Below, one piece after another: positions 50,879-60,031 of a DNA stretch of 64,000 nucleotides. Both the position numbers and the translations under genes were made by a program. Where the stretch lies: assembly GCA_002405165.1 (NCBI GenBank), contig DHLF01000001.1, positions 62,001 through 126,000 on the forward strand. The letters run 5' to 3'. The DNA is from Christensenella sp. UBA4675. GTDB lineage: Bacteria; Bacillota; Clostridia; Christensenellales; Borkfalkiaceae. Every line of letters starts with the position of its first letter. The first letter of the stretch is position 1. Under the pieces are notes generated by a model, which searched no databases, was not told the DNA's origin, and saw only the letters and a program-made list of their open reading frames with translations.

Positions 50879-51795
50879 TTTGTTCCTTTATTTTTAATCA
50901 TTTTTAATTTTACGGATACCTTATGGAAAAAATATCCGATTTTCCCATATACTTTTTGTGGTTTATATTTATTTTTTATTTCTTTTTTTATATCCGTCGG
51001 AAGCGTTTTTACCGTTTTCCACCACAAATTAGATAGCGGTAAATTTTTTATTTTCCATGGTTTTTCGCCCGTGTAATGAATAACGACTATATCTTTTACG
51101 CTTTTTAATTTTTGATATTTTAATTCTTGCTTTAATCTACTTTTTTGCTTTTTATAATCATAAACGTAAAAAGTCATAAAATCAAATTCGTTTCCTACGT
51201 TTTTAATTCTTCCCGTAGAAACGTTGTTTATAACGTCTTGATCCATCCATGGCAATTTAGAATGCTCGCTTGCATACGTTAAACATTTTTCCGAAAAATC
51301 AAAATTATTACATTCTTTTACGTTGAAAAGTATTACTCCCGCATTTACATAATCTTTTGTAACGAAAATATCTTGCCTAATAAATCCCCAATCGTACACA
51401 CCGCATAATAAGTAATTTTTAACGTCTATTTTAAACAAATCACTAATACTTTTGTTAATTAAAACATCGCAATCTAAATAGAGAATTTTATCAAATCCTT
51501 TAAACAATTCGCAAGCATAAATTCTATACCAAGTGGTTTTGTTTAGTCTACCGTGAGTAATAAAATTGATACCATTAGTAAATTCTGAAATATTTTTTAT
51601 GTTAATTTCACAATTATCACTTTGAAGTAATTTTAACGTATCAATACTTTTTTCAATTAAACTTTCGCATAAAACGTATATTTTTAGTACGAAAGAACTT
51701 TTTATCGTGTTCTTAATAGACTGAATAGCAACTGAAAGCGGTAAAACGTAATTATCGTCGGTAGAAAAGACAATAGGAATAATTTTATCGCTCAT
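50875..51795 (-). CDS. Glycosyltransferase family 8 protein (second GT8 copy)
   Basis: 306 residues. DxD is D108-C-D110, NAGVILFN and HYTGEKPW are canonical, and it shares the C-terminal LPLSNLWWKTVKTLP with the third copy. The two are clearly recent paralogues within the operon. The donor is unknown; UDP-xylose is a candidate because it is made by this operon. The ATG follows AGGAG. Confidence 0.92.
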   Translation of the reverse strand: MSDKIIPIVFSTDDNYVLPLSVAIQSIKNTIKSSFVLKIYVLCESLIEKSIDTLKLLQSDNCEINIKNISEFTNGINFITHGRLNKTTWYRIYACELFKGFDKILYLDCDVLINKSISDLFKIDVKNYLLCGVYDWGFIRQDIFVTKDYVNAGVILFNVKECNNFDFSEKCLTYASEHSKLPWMDQDVINNVSTGRIKNVGNEFDFMTFYVYDYKKQKSRLKQELKYQKLKSVKDIVVIHYTGEKPWKIKNLPLSNLWWKTVKTLPTDIKKEIKNKYKPQKVYGKIGYFFHKVSVKLKMIKNKGTK

Positions 51796-51796
51796 A

Positions 51797-52759
51797 TTAT
51801 CTCCTAAAAAAATTTTTGATTTTTAACTTTATTTTTTGTATCATGCTATATTGTTCCTTAACTATATACGGATTATAATACTTTTTACTTGTTACCCGAT
51901 TATAATAATCTATAGTTTCCGGTCTTTTTATTTTGTAATATTCCTTTATTTCTTTTTTTGTTTTATGGGGTAAATATTTAACAAAATTCCACCATTTATT
52001 AGCTAACGGCGTACTTTTTATAGCCCAAGGCTTTAAGCCCGCAAAATGCCACACTATTACGTTTTTTTTATTGTTTATTTTACAAACTTTTAATCCGTTT
52101 TTTAAATTGGTTCCCATACTGTCGTAATCCCAACAAAGCACGGTTAAAAAATTGTAAGTAGGACTTAATAATTTAATTTTACCTTGACAAACATAGTTTA
52201 TAGTATCTTGGTCAGGATAACTTAAATTTTTGTTGTTATTTACAAAATCTACGCATTTATATGCAAAATTACATTTATTAAATTCCGCGCAGTTATATAA
52301 TATAACGCCCGAATTTACGTAATTTTTAGAAACGTTAGGATTGTTCATCATACCGTAATCGTAACAAGCACCCAACGCATATCCCGATAAATCTTGTTCA
52401 AATATTTTAGAAACGCAATTCGTAACTACGGTATCCGTATCTAAATATAAAACTTTTTCGTACTCAGATAAGATTTGCGGAATAAAAAACCTATAATACA
52501 TTGCTTCGCTAAAATCATGGCAAGCATAAAATTCTGCCCCGATTAAAAACTCGCTTACGCAAACGAACTCTATTTGACAATCTTCTTTTTTTAAAGTTAA
52601 AATTTTGTTTTTATTTTCGTCTTTTAATCCAGCGTTAAAAATATAAATTTTTAAATTTATTTCTCTTTTTTTACTTCGTTGCAAAGATTTTATTGCAACC
52701 ATAACGGGCAAAGTATAATTATCGTCTATGGAATAAACTATCGGCAAAAAATTTTTCAT
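51797..52759 (-). CDS. Glycosyltransferase family 8 protein (first GT8 copy)
   Basis: 320 residues. DxD is D107-T-D109 (LYLDTD), with NSGVILYN and HFAGLKPW all canonical. The C-terminal W-W-N-F-V-K-Y-L-P segment corresponds to WWKTVKTLP of its paralogues. A basic tail (KIKLKIKNFFRR) may hold it to the membrane surface. It follows the GT2 gene by two bases. Confidence 0.92.
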   Translation of the reverse strand: MKNFLPIVYSIDDNYTLPVMVAIKSLQRSKKREINLKIYIFNAGLKDENKNKILTLKKEDCQIEFVCVSEFLIGAEFYACHDFSEAMYYRFFIPQILSEYEKVLYLDTDTVVTNCVSKIFEQDLSGYALGACYDYGMMNNPNVSKNYVNSGVILYNCAEFNKCNFAYKCVDFVNNNKNLSYPDQDTINYVCQGKIKLLSPTYNFLTVLCWDYDSMGTNLKNGLKVCKINNKKNVIVWHFAGLKPWAIKSTPLANKWWNFVKYLPHKTKKEIKEYYKIKRPETIDYYNRVTSKKYYNPYIVKEQYSMIQKIKLKIKNFFRR

Positions 52760-52761
52760 AA

Positions 52762-53850
52762 TCAGTTCTTTTTAAATATTTTTTTTGTTTTCCTTTTTAT
52801 TTTTATAAATAACATAATTACTTTTAAATTAAAAAGTCTAAAATTTAATGCAAATTTATTTTGAGAAATTAAATACTTTTTTAAAGCGTCATCCCTATAT
52901 GCGATATATTTATCTTCTAATTTTTTATAATGATTTTTATTTTTCTTTTTATAATCTTTATAAAATTTTTTTAAATTAAAAAAATCATCTTCAATTTTTA
53001 ATACTTCTAATTCTTCTTTTTTAATTTTCCAATATAAATCCATATGACCGAAAATCATTTGAAAATCAAAAACGTACCAAAATATTTCCGCAAAATTGTT
53101 TAATAAAATGGATATATTTTGTTGTTGCAAAAAAATATAATAATTTTTTGAAATTAAATATAAAGAAAATATTTGTTCTTTATTTTTTACGTTATGTGTA
53201 AAAGATGTTGAACACTTTCTGTAATTATAACCTAAATAATCGATAGAAGAAACGGAATTTACAAAAGCTAAAATTTCTAAAAACATCAGCTTATCTTCTC
53301 CGTATCTAATTTTTTCGCAAAAAAGCAAGTTATTATTTTTAATTATTTTTGCATTTATACACTTATTTGCAACAATATCTCCGTTTTTTAAAGTTTTTAT
53401 AAAAAAATTAAAATAAGAATTGTAATTATATTTAAAATCTTGAAAACATAAGCCTTTTTCAACGTGAATCGTATTGTTATTTTCATCACAACAAATTATT
53501 CCGAAAGAAATTATGTCAAATCTTTCTTTTTGTAATTCGTTATAACAGTTTTCAAGCAACTCTAAGCAATATAAATCGTCGCCGTCTAAAAATAAAACGT
53601 AATCTCCGGAAATATTAGCAATTCCTACGTTCCTTGCCGAAGATACTCCTCCGTTTTCTTTGCGTATTAGTTTAATTCTATTGTCTTTTTCAACGTATTC
53701 CTTACATATATTATAAGAATTATCCGTACTGCCGTCGTCTACTATGATAAACTCTAAATTTGAATACGTTTGATTTATAACGCTTTCTATACAATCTTTA
53801 ATATAATTTTCTTGATTGTACACCGTTGTAATTACGCTGAATTTTATCAT
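52762..53850 (-). CDS. Glycosyltransferase family 2 protein
   Basis: 362 residues. The GT2 core has SVITTVYNQENYIKDCIESV, VDDGSTDNS, GGVSSARNVG and the DxD LFLDGDD. The C-terminal half is basic and helical. It adds one sugar of the glycan; donor and acceptor cannot be read from the sequence. It lies one base before the ugd stop region in the operon. Confidence 0.92.
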   Translation of the reverse strand: MIKFSVITTVYNQENYIKDCIESVINQTYSNLEFIIVDDGSTDNSYNICKEYVEKDNRIKLIRKENGGVSSARNVGIANISGDYVLFLDGDDLYCLELLENCYNELQKERFDIISFGIICCDENNNTIHVEKGLCFQDFKYNYNSYFNFFIKTLKNGDIVANKCINAKIIKNNNLLFCEKIRYGEDKLMFLEILAFVNSVSSIDYLGYNYRKCSTSFTHNVKNKEQIFSLYLISKNYYIFLQQQNISILLNNFAEIFWYVFDFQMIFGHMDLYWKIKKEELEVLKIEDDFFNLKKFYKDYKKKNKNHYKKLEDKYIAYRDDALKKYLISQNKFALNFRLFNLKVIMLFIKIKRKTKKIFKKN

Positions 53851-53851
53851 T

Positions 53852-55042
53852 TTAACAATCCTTATTAAATATATCTCTCGTAAATAACTTTTCTTTTACA
53901 TCGCTTAATAGTTTTGAATTTCTATTTGCGATAATTACGTCGCATTCCGTTTTAAATACGTTTATATCGTTTAAGACTTTATACCCATTAAATTCGTTTT
54001 GTTTTAATATTGGTTCGTAAATTAAAATTTCCACTCCGTTTTGGGATAGTTCATTCATAACGTCTTGTATACTGCTACACCTAAAATTATCCGAATTAGC
54101 TTTCATAGTCAGCCTAAACACGCCGACTTTTTGGGGCTTTTTATCTAATATTTTTTTAGATATAAAACTTTTTCTTGTTTTATTAGATTCTACTATTGCC
54201 TTAATTAAATTATTAGGAGTGTTAGAAAAACTGGCAAGTAACTGCTTTGAATCTTTTGGCAAGCAATAACCGCCGTATCCAAAAGAAGGATTATTATAAA
54301 AATTACCTATTCTGTCATCTAAACATACGCCCTTTATAATTTGTTGAGCATTTAAATCGTTTACCATTGCAAAAGAATCTAATTCGTTAAAAAAAGCGAC
54401 TCTCATTGCTAAATAGGTATTTGCAAAAAGCTTTACCGCTTCCGCTTCTAGAGTACCTATAACCATAGTTTCAACGTCGGGCTTTAAAGAACAACTTTTT
54501 AAAATTTCGGCAAAATTTAATGCAGTTTTATATGAATCTTTATCGTTCACTTGCGTTCCGACTATTATACGCGAAGGAAATAAATTATCGTATAAAGCTT
54601 TGCCTTCCCTTAAAAATTCGGGACAAAAAATTATACGCTTGTTTTTATATAAATTTATTGCCTTTTGCGTATATCCCATAGGAACGGTAGATTTTATTAC
54701 CATAACGCCTTTCGCATTTATTTTAGATACCGATTTTAAAACGGAATCAACGCTTGTCGTATCGAATTTATTTACCGAATCGTCATAATTGGTAGGGGTG
54801 GCAATAATAACGTAATCGGCGTCTAAAACCGCGCTTTGTAAATTAGTTGTCGCCTTTAAATTTAATTGTTTTTTAGACAAAAAATCCGTTATTTCTTTAT
54901 CTTCTATCGGAGATATTTTATTGTTTACGTTGTCAACCTTTTCTTGAATAACGTCAACTGCGGTTACAGAATGTTTTTGAGAAAGCAAAACAGCCATACT
55001 CATTCCCACGTATCCCATACCGATAACTGAAATTTTTAACAT
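53852..55042 (-). CDS. ugd: UDP-glucose 6-dehydrogenase
   Basis: 396 residues. The NAD-binding GMGYVGM opens the protein and the catalytic Cys lies in GYGGYCLPKDSKQL. EFLREGKALYDN is a family block. It oxidises UDP-glucose to UDP-glucuronate. The next upstream gene in the operon decarboxylates that product to UDP-xylose. Confidence 0.94.
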   Translation of the reverse strand: MLKISVIGMGYVGMSMAVLLSQKHSVTAVDVIQEKVDNVNNKISPIEDKEITDFLSKKQLNLKATTNLQSAVLDADYVIIATPTNYDDSVNKFDTTSVDSVLKSVSKINAKGVMVIKSTVPMGYTQKAINLYKNKRIIFCPEFLREGKALYDNLFPSRIIVGTQVNDKDSYKTALNFAEILKSCSLKPDVETMVIGTLEAEAVKLFANTYLAMRVAFFNELDSFAMVNDLNAQQIIKGVCLDDRIGNFYNNPSFGYGGYCLPKDSKQLLASFSNTPNNLIKAIVESNKTRKSFISKKILDKKPQKVGVFRLTMKANSDNFRCSSIQDVMNELSQNGVEILIYEPILKQNEFNGYKVLNDINVFKTECDVIIANRNSKLLSDVKEKLFTRDIFNKDC

Positions 55043-55048
55043 ATTTAT

Positions 55049-56008
55049 TTAAACGCCTAATTCCCTTTTAAAATATTCTATCGACTTTTTAAGCCCTTCT
55101 TCAAACGATACGCGTGGTTCCCAATTTAAAAGTCGTTTTGCCTTTGTTATATCGGGTCTGCGTTGTCTGGGGTCGTCGCTTGCCTTTTCTAAAAATACTA
55201 TTTTAGATTCGGTAGGCAATGTTTTTATTATTTGTTGAGCGACTTCTAAAACAGTACGCTCGTTAGGATTGCCTATATTTACGGGTTCGTCTACCCTTTC
55301 TTGTTTTTCGGTTAATTTTACTATTCCCTCTAACGTATCTTCTACAAAGCAAAAGCTTCTTGTTTGTTTACCGTCTCCGTAAATGGTAATATCTTTATTT
55401 TCAAGGGCTTGAACGACGAAATTAGAAATAATTCTGCCGTCTTCTATACTCATATTGGGTCCGTAAGTATTAAAAATTCTTACAACCCTTACGTTTACGC
55501 CGTAAGTTCTTATATAATCGAAAATTAAACTTTCCGCAGACCTTTTACCCTCGTCATAACAAGACCTAATGCCTATCGGATTTACATTGCCCCAATAAGA
55601 TTCGGGTTGGGGATTTACCAAACAATCCCCGTAAACTTCGGAAGTGGACGAATGCAGTAAAACGGTTTTTGTTCCGACAATCGCATTTAATAAATTTCTA
55701 ACCCCCAAAACGCACGTTTCCCAAGTCATTATAGGTTCGGCTTGATAATGCACGGGGGACGCGGGACAAGCAAAGTTATATATATAGTCAGCGTTTATTT
55801 CTTGTAAAACAGATATAATTTTTTCATCCCTTATATCAGCTTGAATAAATTTCACGTTAGAATCGTTTAAATAATCTTGTATGTTTTTTAATTTTCCCGT
55901 ATATAAATTATCTATTACAAAAATTTGAACGTCTTTTTTTTCTTTTAATAGTTTTATAAGCATATTGCTACCTATAAAACCGGCGCCGCCTAATATTACA
56001 ACTTTCAT
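55049..56008 (-). CDS. UDP-glucuronate decarboxylase (UDP-xylose synthase)
   Basis: 319 residues, an extended short-chain dehydrogenase. GGAGFIGSNM binds NAD. The YxxxK catalytic pair is in CYDEGKR. The segments CPASPVHYQ and RVVRIFNTYGPNM are typical of UXS rather than of epimerases such as GalE. With Ugd it would supply UDP-xylose for the glycosyltransferases. An epimerase role cannot be fully excluded without structure-based comparison. Confidence 0.88.
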   Translation of the reverse strand: MKVVILGGAGFIGSNMLIKLLKEKKDVQIFVIDNLYTGKLKNIQDYLNDSNVKFIQADIRDEKIISVLQEINADYIYNFACPASPVHYQAEPIMTWETCVLGVRNLLNAIVGTKTVLLHSSTSEVYGDCLVNPQPESYWGNVNPIGIRSCYDEGKRSAESLIFDYIRTYGVNVRVVRIFNTYGPNMSIEDGRIISNFVVQALENKDITIYGDGKQTRSFCFVEDTLEGIVKLTEKQERVDEPVNIGNPNERTVLEVAQQIIKTLPTESKIVFLEKASDDPRQRRPDITKAKRLLNWEPRVSFEEGLKKSIEYFKRELGV

Positions 56009-56067
56009 ACTCTATCCTTATTTCTTGCGTTAAGTTATTTTAAAAATCAATTTTGTATATTAAAAGT

Positions 56068-57162
56068 TTACGTTAAGTATAAATACCAAAAATATTTTAC
56101 CCAGGTTAGAAAACATCTAAAATATCTTTTTTCATTTTTTAATTGTTTTAAACGCAATTTAACGTTACGTTTTCTTTGAATTTTATTTTTTTGTTTTTCA
56201 TCGTTTTTTATCTTTTTCCTAAACTTATCGGGCGCGGAAGTATAAATTAAATATTCGGAATAAATTTTAGTCATATTACCGCGTTCCCTTCTATATGCCT
56301 TATCTAACGGCTGTTCAAATATGTATTTTATAAAATTGTCTAACTCTTTTTCTTTATTTACAACGTAATTTTCATCGTTAAAAATAGGTTGATTAAGCAT
56401 TTTTAAATAGGCGTCGTCGTCATTATCCAAAGCTTTTACCACTTCTAAAACTTCATCTAAAGAATTATAATCAGAACAATTTATAAACGCATTTTTATTA
56501 AAAACATTATTTACGGAGTCGCTTCCGTAAAAAATAGGTATTGTATTAGCGCGAAAGGCGTCCAAAATTTTTTCCGATAAATATCCGTTATTATAAGACC
56601 CTTCCACTATAATGGAAAATTTTGTTTTTTTCTGAAAATCGTTTTTAGTTCCAAAATAAGTCGCCACTTCCCCGTTCGGCATGTTGTTTAAATATGCTCC
56701 GCTGGCATCAACCCTTTTGTATTCGCTTAATTTATTAAATAACTTAGCTCTCATTCCGTCGGGTAATTCATGTCCGAAAATAAAATTTGCAAATTGCGTT
56801 TTAGACTTTAAAACGCTTTTATCGTTTTCACGCCTGTTTACGGTTTCAAAATATTCCTTATGCCCCATAAACCCCGGCAAAGAAAGATGCCTGCCTTTAT
56901 ATTCTAACGGAAAAACCGATATGGCATAATCTATATAATTAAAATCGGGTATGTAAGTTTCCCCCGAAAACATAATTCTGACTTGCGGATATTTACAAAA
57001 CTCGTAAAAATCAAAACAACTACAAAAAATATAATCGGCATCTTCGGATTTTTCGCATATTTGTAAATCGTAAAACTTTTTTATTACGTCTATAATATAA
57101 TTTCCTTCCCACTCAAAAGAACTATACATTCCTACAAATTTTATTTTTACAGTTTTTTTCAT
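56068..57162 (-). CDS. Glycosyltransferase family 10 (fucosyltransferase-like)
   Basis: 364 residues from the ATG at 57162; a TTG at 57177 is an alternative. The C-terminal alpha-1,3-fucosyltransferase signature is clear: KFSIIVEGSYNNGYLSEKI and DAFRANTIPIFYGSDSV. GT10 enzymes transfer fucose from GDP-fucose. No GDP-fucose pathway gene lies nearby, so the donor is made elsewhere or differs. A basic tail likely binds the membrane. It is the first gene of the glycan operon. Confidence 0.88.
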   Translation of the reverse strand: MKKTVKIKFVGMYSSFEWEGNYIIDVIKKFYDLQICEKSEDADYIFCSCFDFYEFCKYPQVRIMFSGETYIPDFNYIDYAISVFPLEYKGRHLSLPGFMGHKEYFETVNRRENDKSVLKSKTQFANFIFGHELPDGMRAKLFNKLSEYKRVDASGAYLNNMPNGEVATYFGTKNDFQKKTKFSIIVEGSYNNGYLSEKILDAFRANTIPIFYGSDSVNNVFNKNAFINCSDYNSLDEVLEVVKALDNDDDAYLKMLNQPIFNDENYVVNKEKELDNFIKYIFEQPLDKAYRRERGNMTKIYSEYLIYTSAPDKFRKKIKNDEKQKNKIQRKRNVKLRLKQLKNEKRYFRCFLTWVKYFWYLYLT

Positions 57163-57228
57163 GCGATTTTTCCCCAAAACAATAAATACTATTATTTTTT
57201 ATATTTAAAATAAACGTTATACTCTTAA

Positions 57229-57257
57229 ATTTTATCAAAAAAAAGATATTTCGTCAA
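57229..57257 (-). promoter_or_regulatory. Promoter of the surface-glycan operon
   Basis: On the minus strand: TTGACG (57252-57257), 17 bases and TAAAAT (57229-57234), about 65 bases before the first gene. Confidence 0.65.
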
Positions 57258-57343
57258 TAATCTTAAAAATATATTTATCTTTTTCGACGATTTTTCTAAA
57301 TATTTTACTTTATTTTTGTTTTTTATAAAATTACCATTTCATT

Positions 57344-57376
57344 TTTACATAAACTTTACGTTTTCTTTACCATAAT
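57344..57376 (+). promoter_or_regulatory. Pho box and promoter of the pst operon
   Basis: TTTACA (57344), TTTACG (57355) and TTTACC (57366) are three direct repeats with an exact 11-base period, immediately followed by the -10-like CATAAT (57371-57376). They stand where a -35 would be, as expected for a PhoB/PhoP-activated promoter. The cognate regulator is encoded by the same operon at 61494-62159. Confidence 0.75.
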
Positions 57377-57442
57377 AGGTGTGTATTTCAAAAAAAAAGA
57401 AGCTAAAATGTAGTCGAACAATAAAAAAGGAGATTAAAAAAA

Positions 57443-58300
57443 ATGAAGAAAAAAATTTTAAGCATGCTTACCTGTTTGTTAGCTTTTGTATTAAGTTTAA
57501 CTGCTTTTACTGCTTGTGGTAAAAAAGGTAACAACAAAAACATCGTTGCCGTTGTAAGAGAAGACGGAAGCGGAACTAAAAGCGCATTTATGGAGATATT
57601 AGGTCTAAAAGGAAAATCTGACGTTGACGGAGCTATTGTAGGATACGGCACGGCGGGAATGCTTACCGCAGTAAAAAATAATTCGAACGCAATCGGATAC
57701 GACAGCTTAGGATACGTTACGAGCGAAGTTAAAATTTTAACGGTTAACGGAGTTGCACCTTCTAGCGAAACGATTAAAAACGGAACGTACAAAATTTCAA
57801 GACCGTTATCGATTGTGTACCAAGAAGCCAAATTAACCAATAATACAAATAAAAAATATCTCGAATTTTTAAAAAGTTCCGAAGCACAAACAATAATTTC
57901 CGAAAACGGTTATATTACAAATGTAGACAATGCTACTAATTACGTTCCGGAAGAAGGTTTAAGTGGCCAAATAGATTTAAGTGGAAGTACATCCTTACAA
58001 CCTTTAATGGAAAAACTTGCAGCTAAATTCGAAGCATTGCAATCGGGTGTTAATGTTACTGTTGCAGGCGGTGGTTCGGGAACGGGCTATAACAACGCAA
58101 AGAAAGGGGTTGGCGACTTTGGAATGATTAGTGAGACATTTAACAGCGCAAAAGCAGATAATTGCACATATTATACGGTTGCTCTAGACGGAATTGCCAT
58201 AATAGTAAACAAGAAAAACAATATAAACGATATATCTCTTGATAATTTAAAAGGTATTTTCAATAAAGATGACCAGATTAAAACTTGGGATAAAATCTAA
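57443..58300 (+). CDS. pstS: Phosphate-binding lipoprotein PstS, circularly permuted
   Basis: 285 residues. The lipoprotein signal peptide ends at Cys25 (FTAC). The order of the two halves is reversed relative to classical PstS. The phosphate-loop block REDGSGT, normally in the second half, is at 39-45, and the GYI end of classical PstS falls near 158. The classical start SGSTSLQP is at 180-187, and the protein ends in the block that is normally central (LDGIAIIVN, IFN...W). It should fold into the same two-lobed binder. The ATG follows AAGGAG. It captures phosphate for PstCAB. Confidence 0.92.
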   Translation: MKKKILSMLTCLLAFVLSLTAFTACGKKGNNKNIVAVVREDGSGTKSAFMEILGLKGKSDVDGAIVGYGTAGMLTAVKNNSNAIGYDSLGYVTSEVKILTVNGVAPSSETIKNGTYKISRPLSIVYQEAKLTNNTNKKYLEFLKSSEAQTIISENGYITNVDNATNYVPEEGLSGQIDLSGSTSLQPLMEKLAAKFEALQSGVNVTVAGGGSGTGYNNAKKGVGDFGMISETFNSAKADNCTYYTVALDGIAIIVNKKNNINDISLDNLKGIFNKDDQIKTWDKI

Positions 58301-58306
58301 ACCACT

Positions 58307-59191
58307 ATGATAAAAATTTACAAATTTATTCAAACAAGAGAAAAGATAATGAAAATTCTCTTTATACTATGCGCAACGTTTTCAATAATTGCGCTAGCTA
58401 CTATAACAATATTTTTAGCTATAAACGGAATTCCGTTTATAGCTAAAATTGGAATTAAGGACTTTTTGTTTTCTGAAAACTGGGGTCCTCTTAATACCAA
58501 CCCGACATATGGGATATTGTCTATGTTAGTATGCTCGCTTTACGTTACGGCGTTATCCGTTTTATTCGGCGTAGGAATAGGACTTTTCACGGCGATAGCT
58601 TTATATAAATTTGTACCGAAAAAATTTGTCGGAATAATTTCTTATACAATAAATCTTTTAGCGGGAATTCCCAGCGTAATATACGGATTGTTCGGGGCGG
58701 AAATAATAGTTCCGTTTTTGCAAGATTACGTTTCCCCTACCGGCGTAGGCTACGGAATATTTGCAACGAGCATAGTTCTTGCAATAATGATTTTACCCAC
58801 TATCGTAAGCGTAAGCTTAGACAGTTTGCGTAGCGTTCCCAAAGAATATTACGAAAACGCTTTGGCGCTTGGCGCAACGAAAGAACAATCGGTATTTAAA
58901 GTCGTAGTTCCGTCGGCTAAAAGCGGAATTTTAGCGGGAGTCGTATTAGCGATTGGTAGAGCGATTGGCGAAACTATGGCGGTTATTATGGTTATAGGAA
59001 ACAGTCCGTCTATGCCGAAAAGTCTTTTTCAATCCACTAGAACGATGACGGCAAACATAGCCTTAGGCGCAATGGAAATGAGCGGGGACGCTTTAAAGGC
59101 GCTGATAGCAACGGGCGTTATATTATTCGTTTTCGTACTTTTGTTAAATTTAAGCTTTTCTTTACTTAAAGAAAAAAAGGAAAAAAGATGA
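58307..59191 (+). CDS. pstC: Phosphate ABC transporter permease PstC
   Basis: 294 residues and six membrane helices. The permease coupling motif EYYENALALGATKEQSVFKVVVPSA matches the EAA loop, and NLLAGIPSVIYGLFG is a Pst-type block. It forms half of the membrane channel. The ATG at 58307 has no strong ribosome site, so a later start such as the ATG near 58349 is possible. It overlaps pstA by four bases. Confidence 0.94.
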   Translation: MIKIYKFIQTREKIMKILFILCATFSIIALATITIFLAINGIPFIAKIGIKDFLFSENWGPLNTNPTYGILSMLVCSLYVTALSVLFGVGIGLFTAIALYKFVPKKFVGIISYTINLLAGIPSVIYGLFGAEIIVPFLQDYVSPTGVGYGIFATSIVLAIMILPTIVSVSLDSLRSVPKEYYENALALGATKEQSVFKVVVPSAKSGILAGVVLAIGRAIGETMAVIMVIGNSPSMPKSLFQSTRTMTANIALGAMEMSGDALKALIATGVILFVFVLLLNLSFSLLKEKKEKR

Positions 59192-60030
59192 AAAAACACA
59201 ACGTAGGAAAAACAATTTGTTTTTCACTAAAAATTTTAAGTATAATTTCAACGTTTTTTTCCGTAATTGCTCTTTCTGCGATAATTTTTTACGTTATAAA
59301 AAACGGAATAGGAAATTTATCGTTATCACTTATCTTTAGCGAAAGCGGAAATAAACCGACAATACTACCCGCAATTTTAGGAACTTTACATTTAATTTTA
59401 ATTTCGGTCGTAATAGCAGTGCCTATCGGCGTAGGAAGTGCGGTATTTTTGGTAGAATACGCTAAAAATAAAGGTAAGTTCGTTAAAATAATTAGCGTTG
59501 CCACCGAAACTTTGGCGGGAATTCCGAGTATCGTTTACGGATTGTTCGGCTACCTTATTTTCGTAGTAGCGTTTAAAATGGGATATACGATTTTAGGCGG
59601 TGGTTTTACCCTTTCTATAATGATACTACCCCTAATAGTTCGTTCTACGCAAGAAAGTTTACTTTCCGTTCCGAACGGTTTAAGGGAAGGCGCGTTGGCG
59701 CTTGGGACAAGCAAGGTTAGAACAATTTTTAAAGTAATCCTACCGTCTTGCGCAAGCGGAATAGTTACTTCTATAATTTTGGCGATAGGAAGAGTCGTTT
59801 CCGAAAGCGCTGTTTTAATTTTAACGATAGGAATGGTAACGAATAAAATGCCTCAAAACGTTTTAATGCCGGGAACGAGCCTAGCGTTAGACATATACTA
59901 TTTTGCAAACTACGGACTAATGAAAGAAGCAACCGCTACTAGCGTAGTTTTATTGATTTTGGTTATTTTAATCAACTTATCGGCGAACTTAATAGGAAAA
60001 GCAATAAAAAAGAGAACGGGAGAATTTTAA
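59188..60030 (+). CDS. pstA: Phosphate ABC transporter permease PstA
   Basis: 280 residues, six membrane helices. It shows VATETLAGIPSIVYGLFG and the EAA-type loop GLREGALALGTSKVRTIFKVILPS. It is the second half of the membrane channel and is translated from an ATGA overlap after GGAA. Confidence 0.94.
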   Translation: MKKHNVGKTICFSLKILSIISTFFSVIALSAIIFYVIKNGIGNLSLSLIFSESGNKPTILPAILGTLHLILISVVIAVPIGVGSAVFLVEYAKNKGKFVKIISVATETLAGIPSIVYGLFGYLIFVVAFKMGYTILGGGFTLSIMILPLIVRSTQESLLSVPNGLREGALALGTSKVRTIFKVILPSCASGIVTSIILAIGRVVSESAVLILTIGMVTNKMPQNVLMPGTSLALDIYYFANYGLMKEATATSVVLLILVILINLSANLIGKAIKKRTGEF

Positions 60031-60031
60031 A

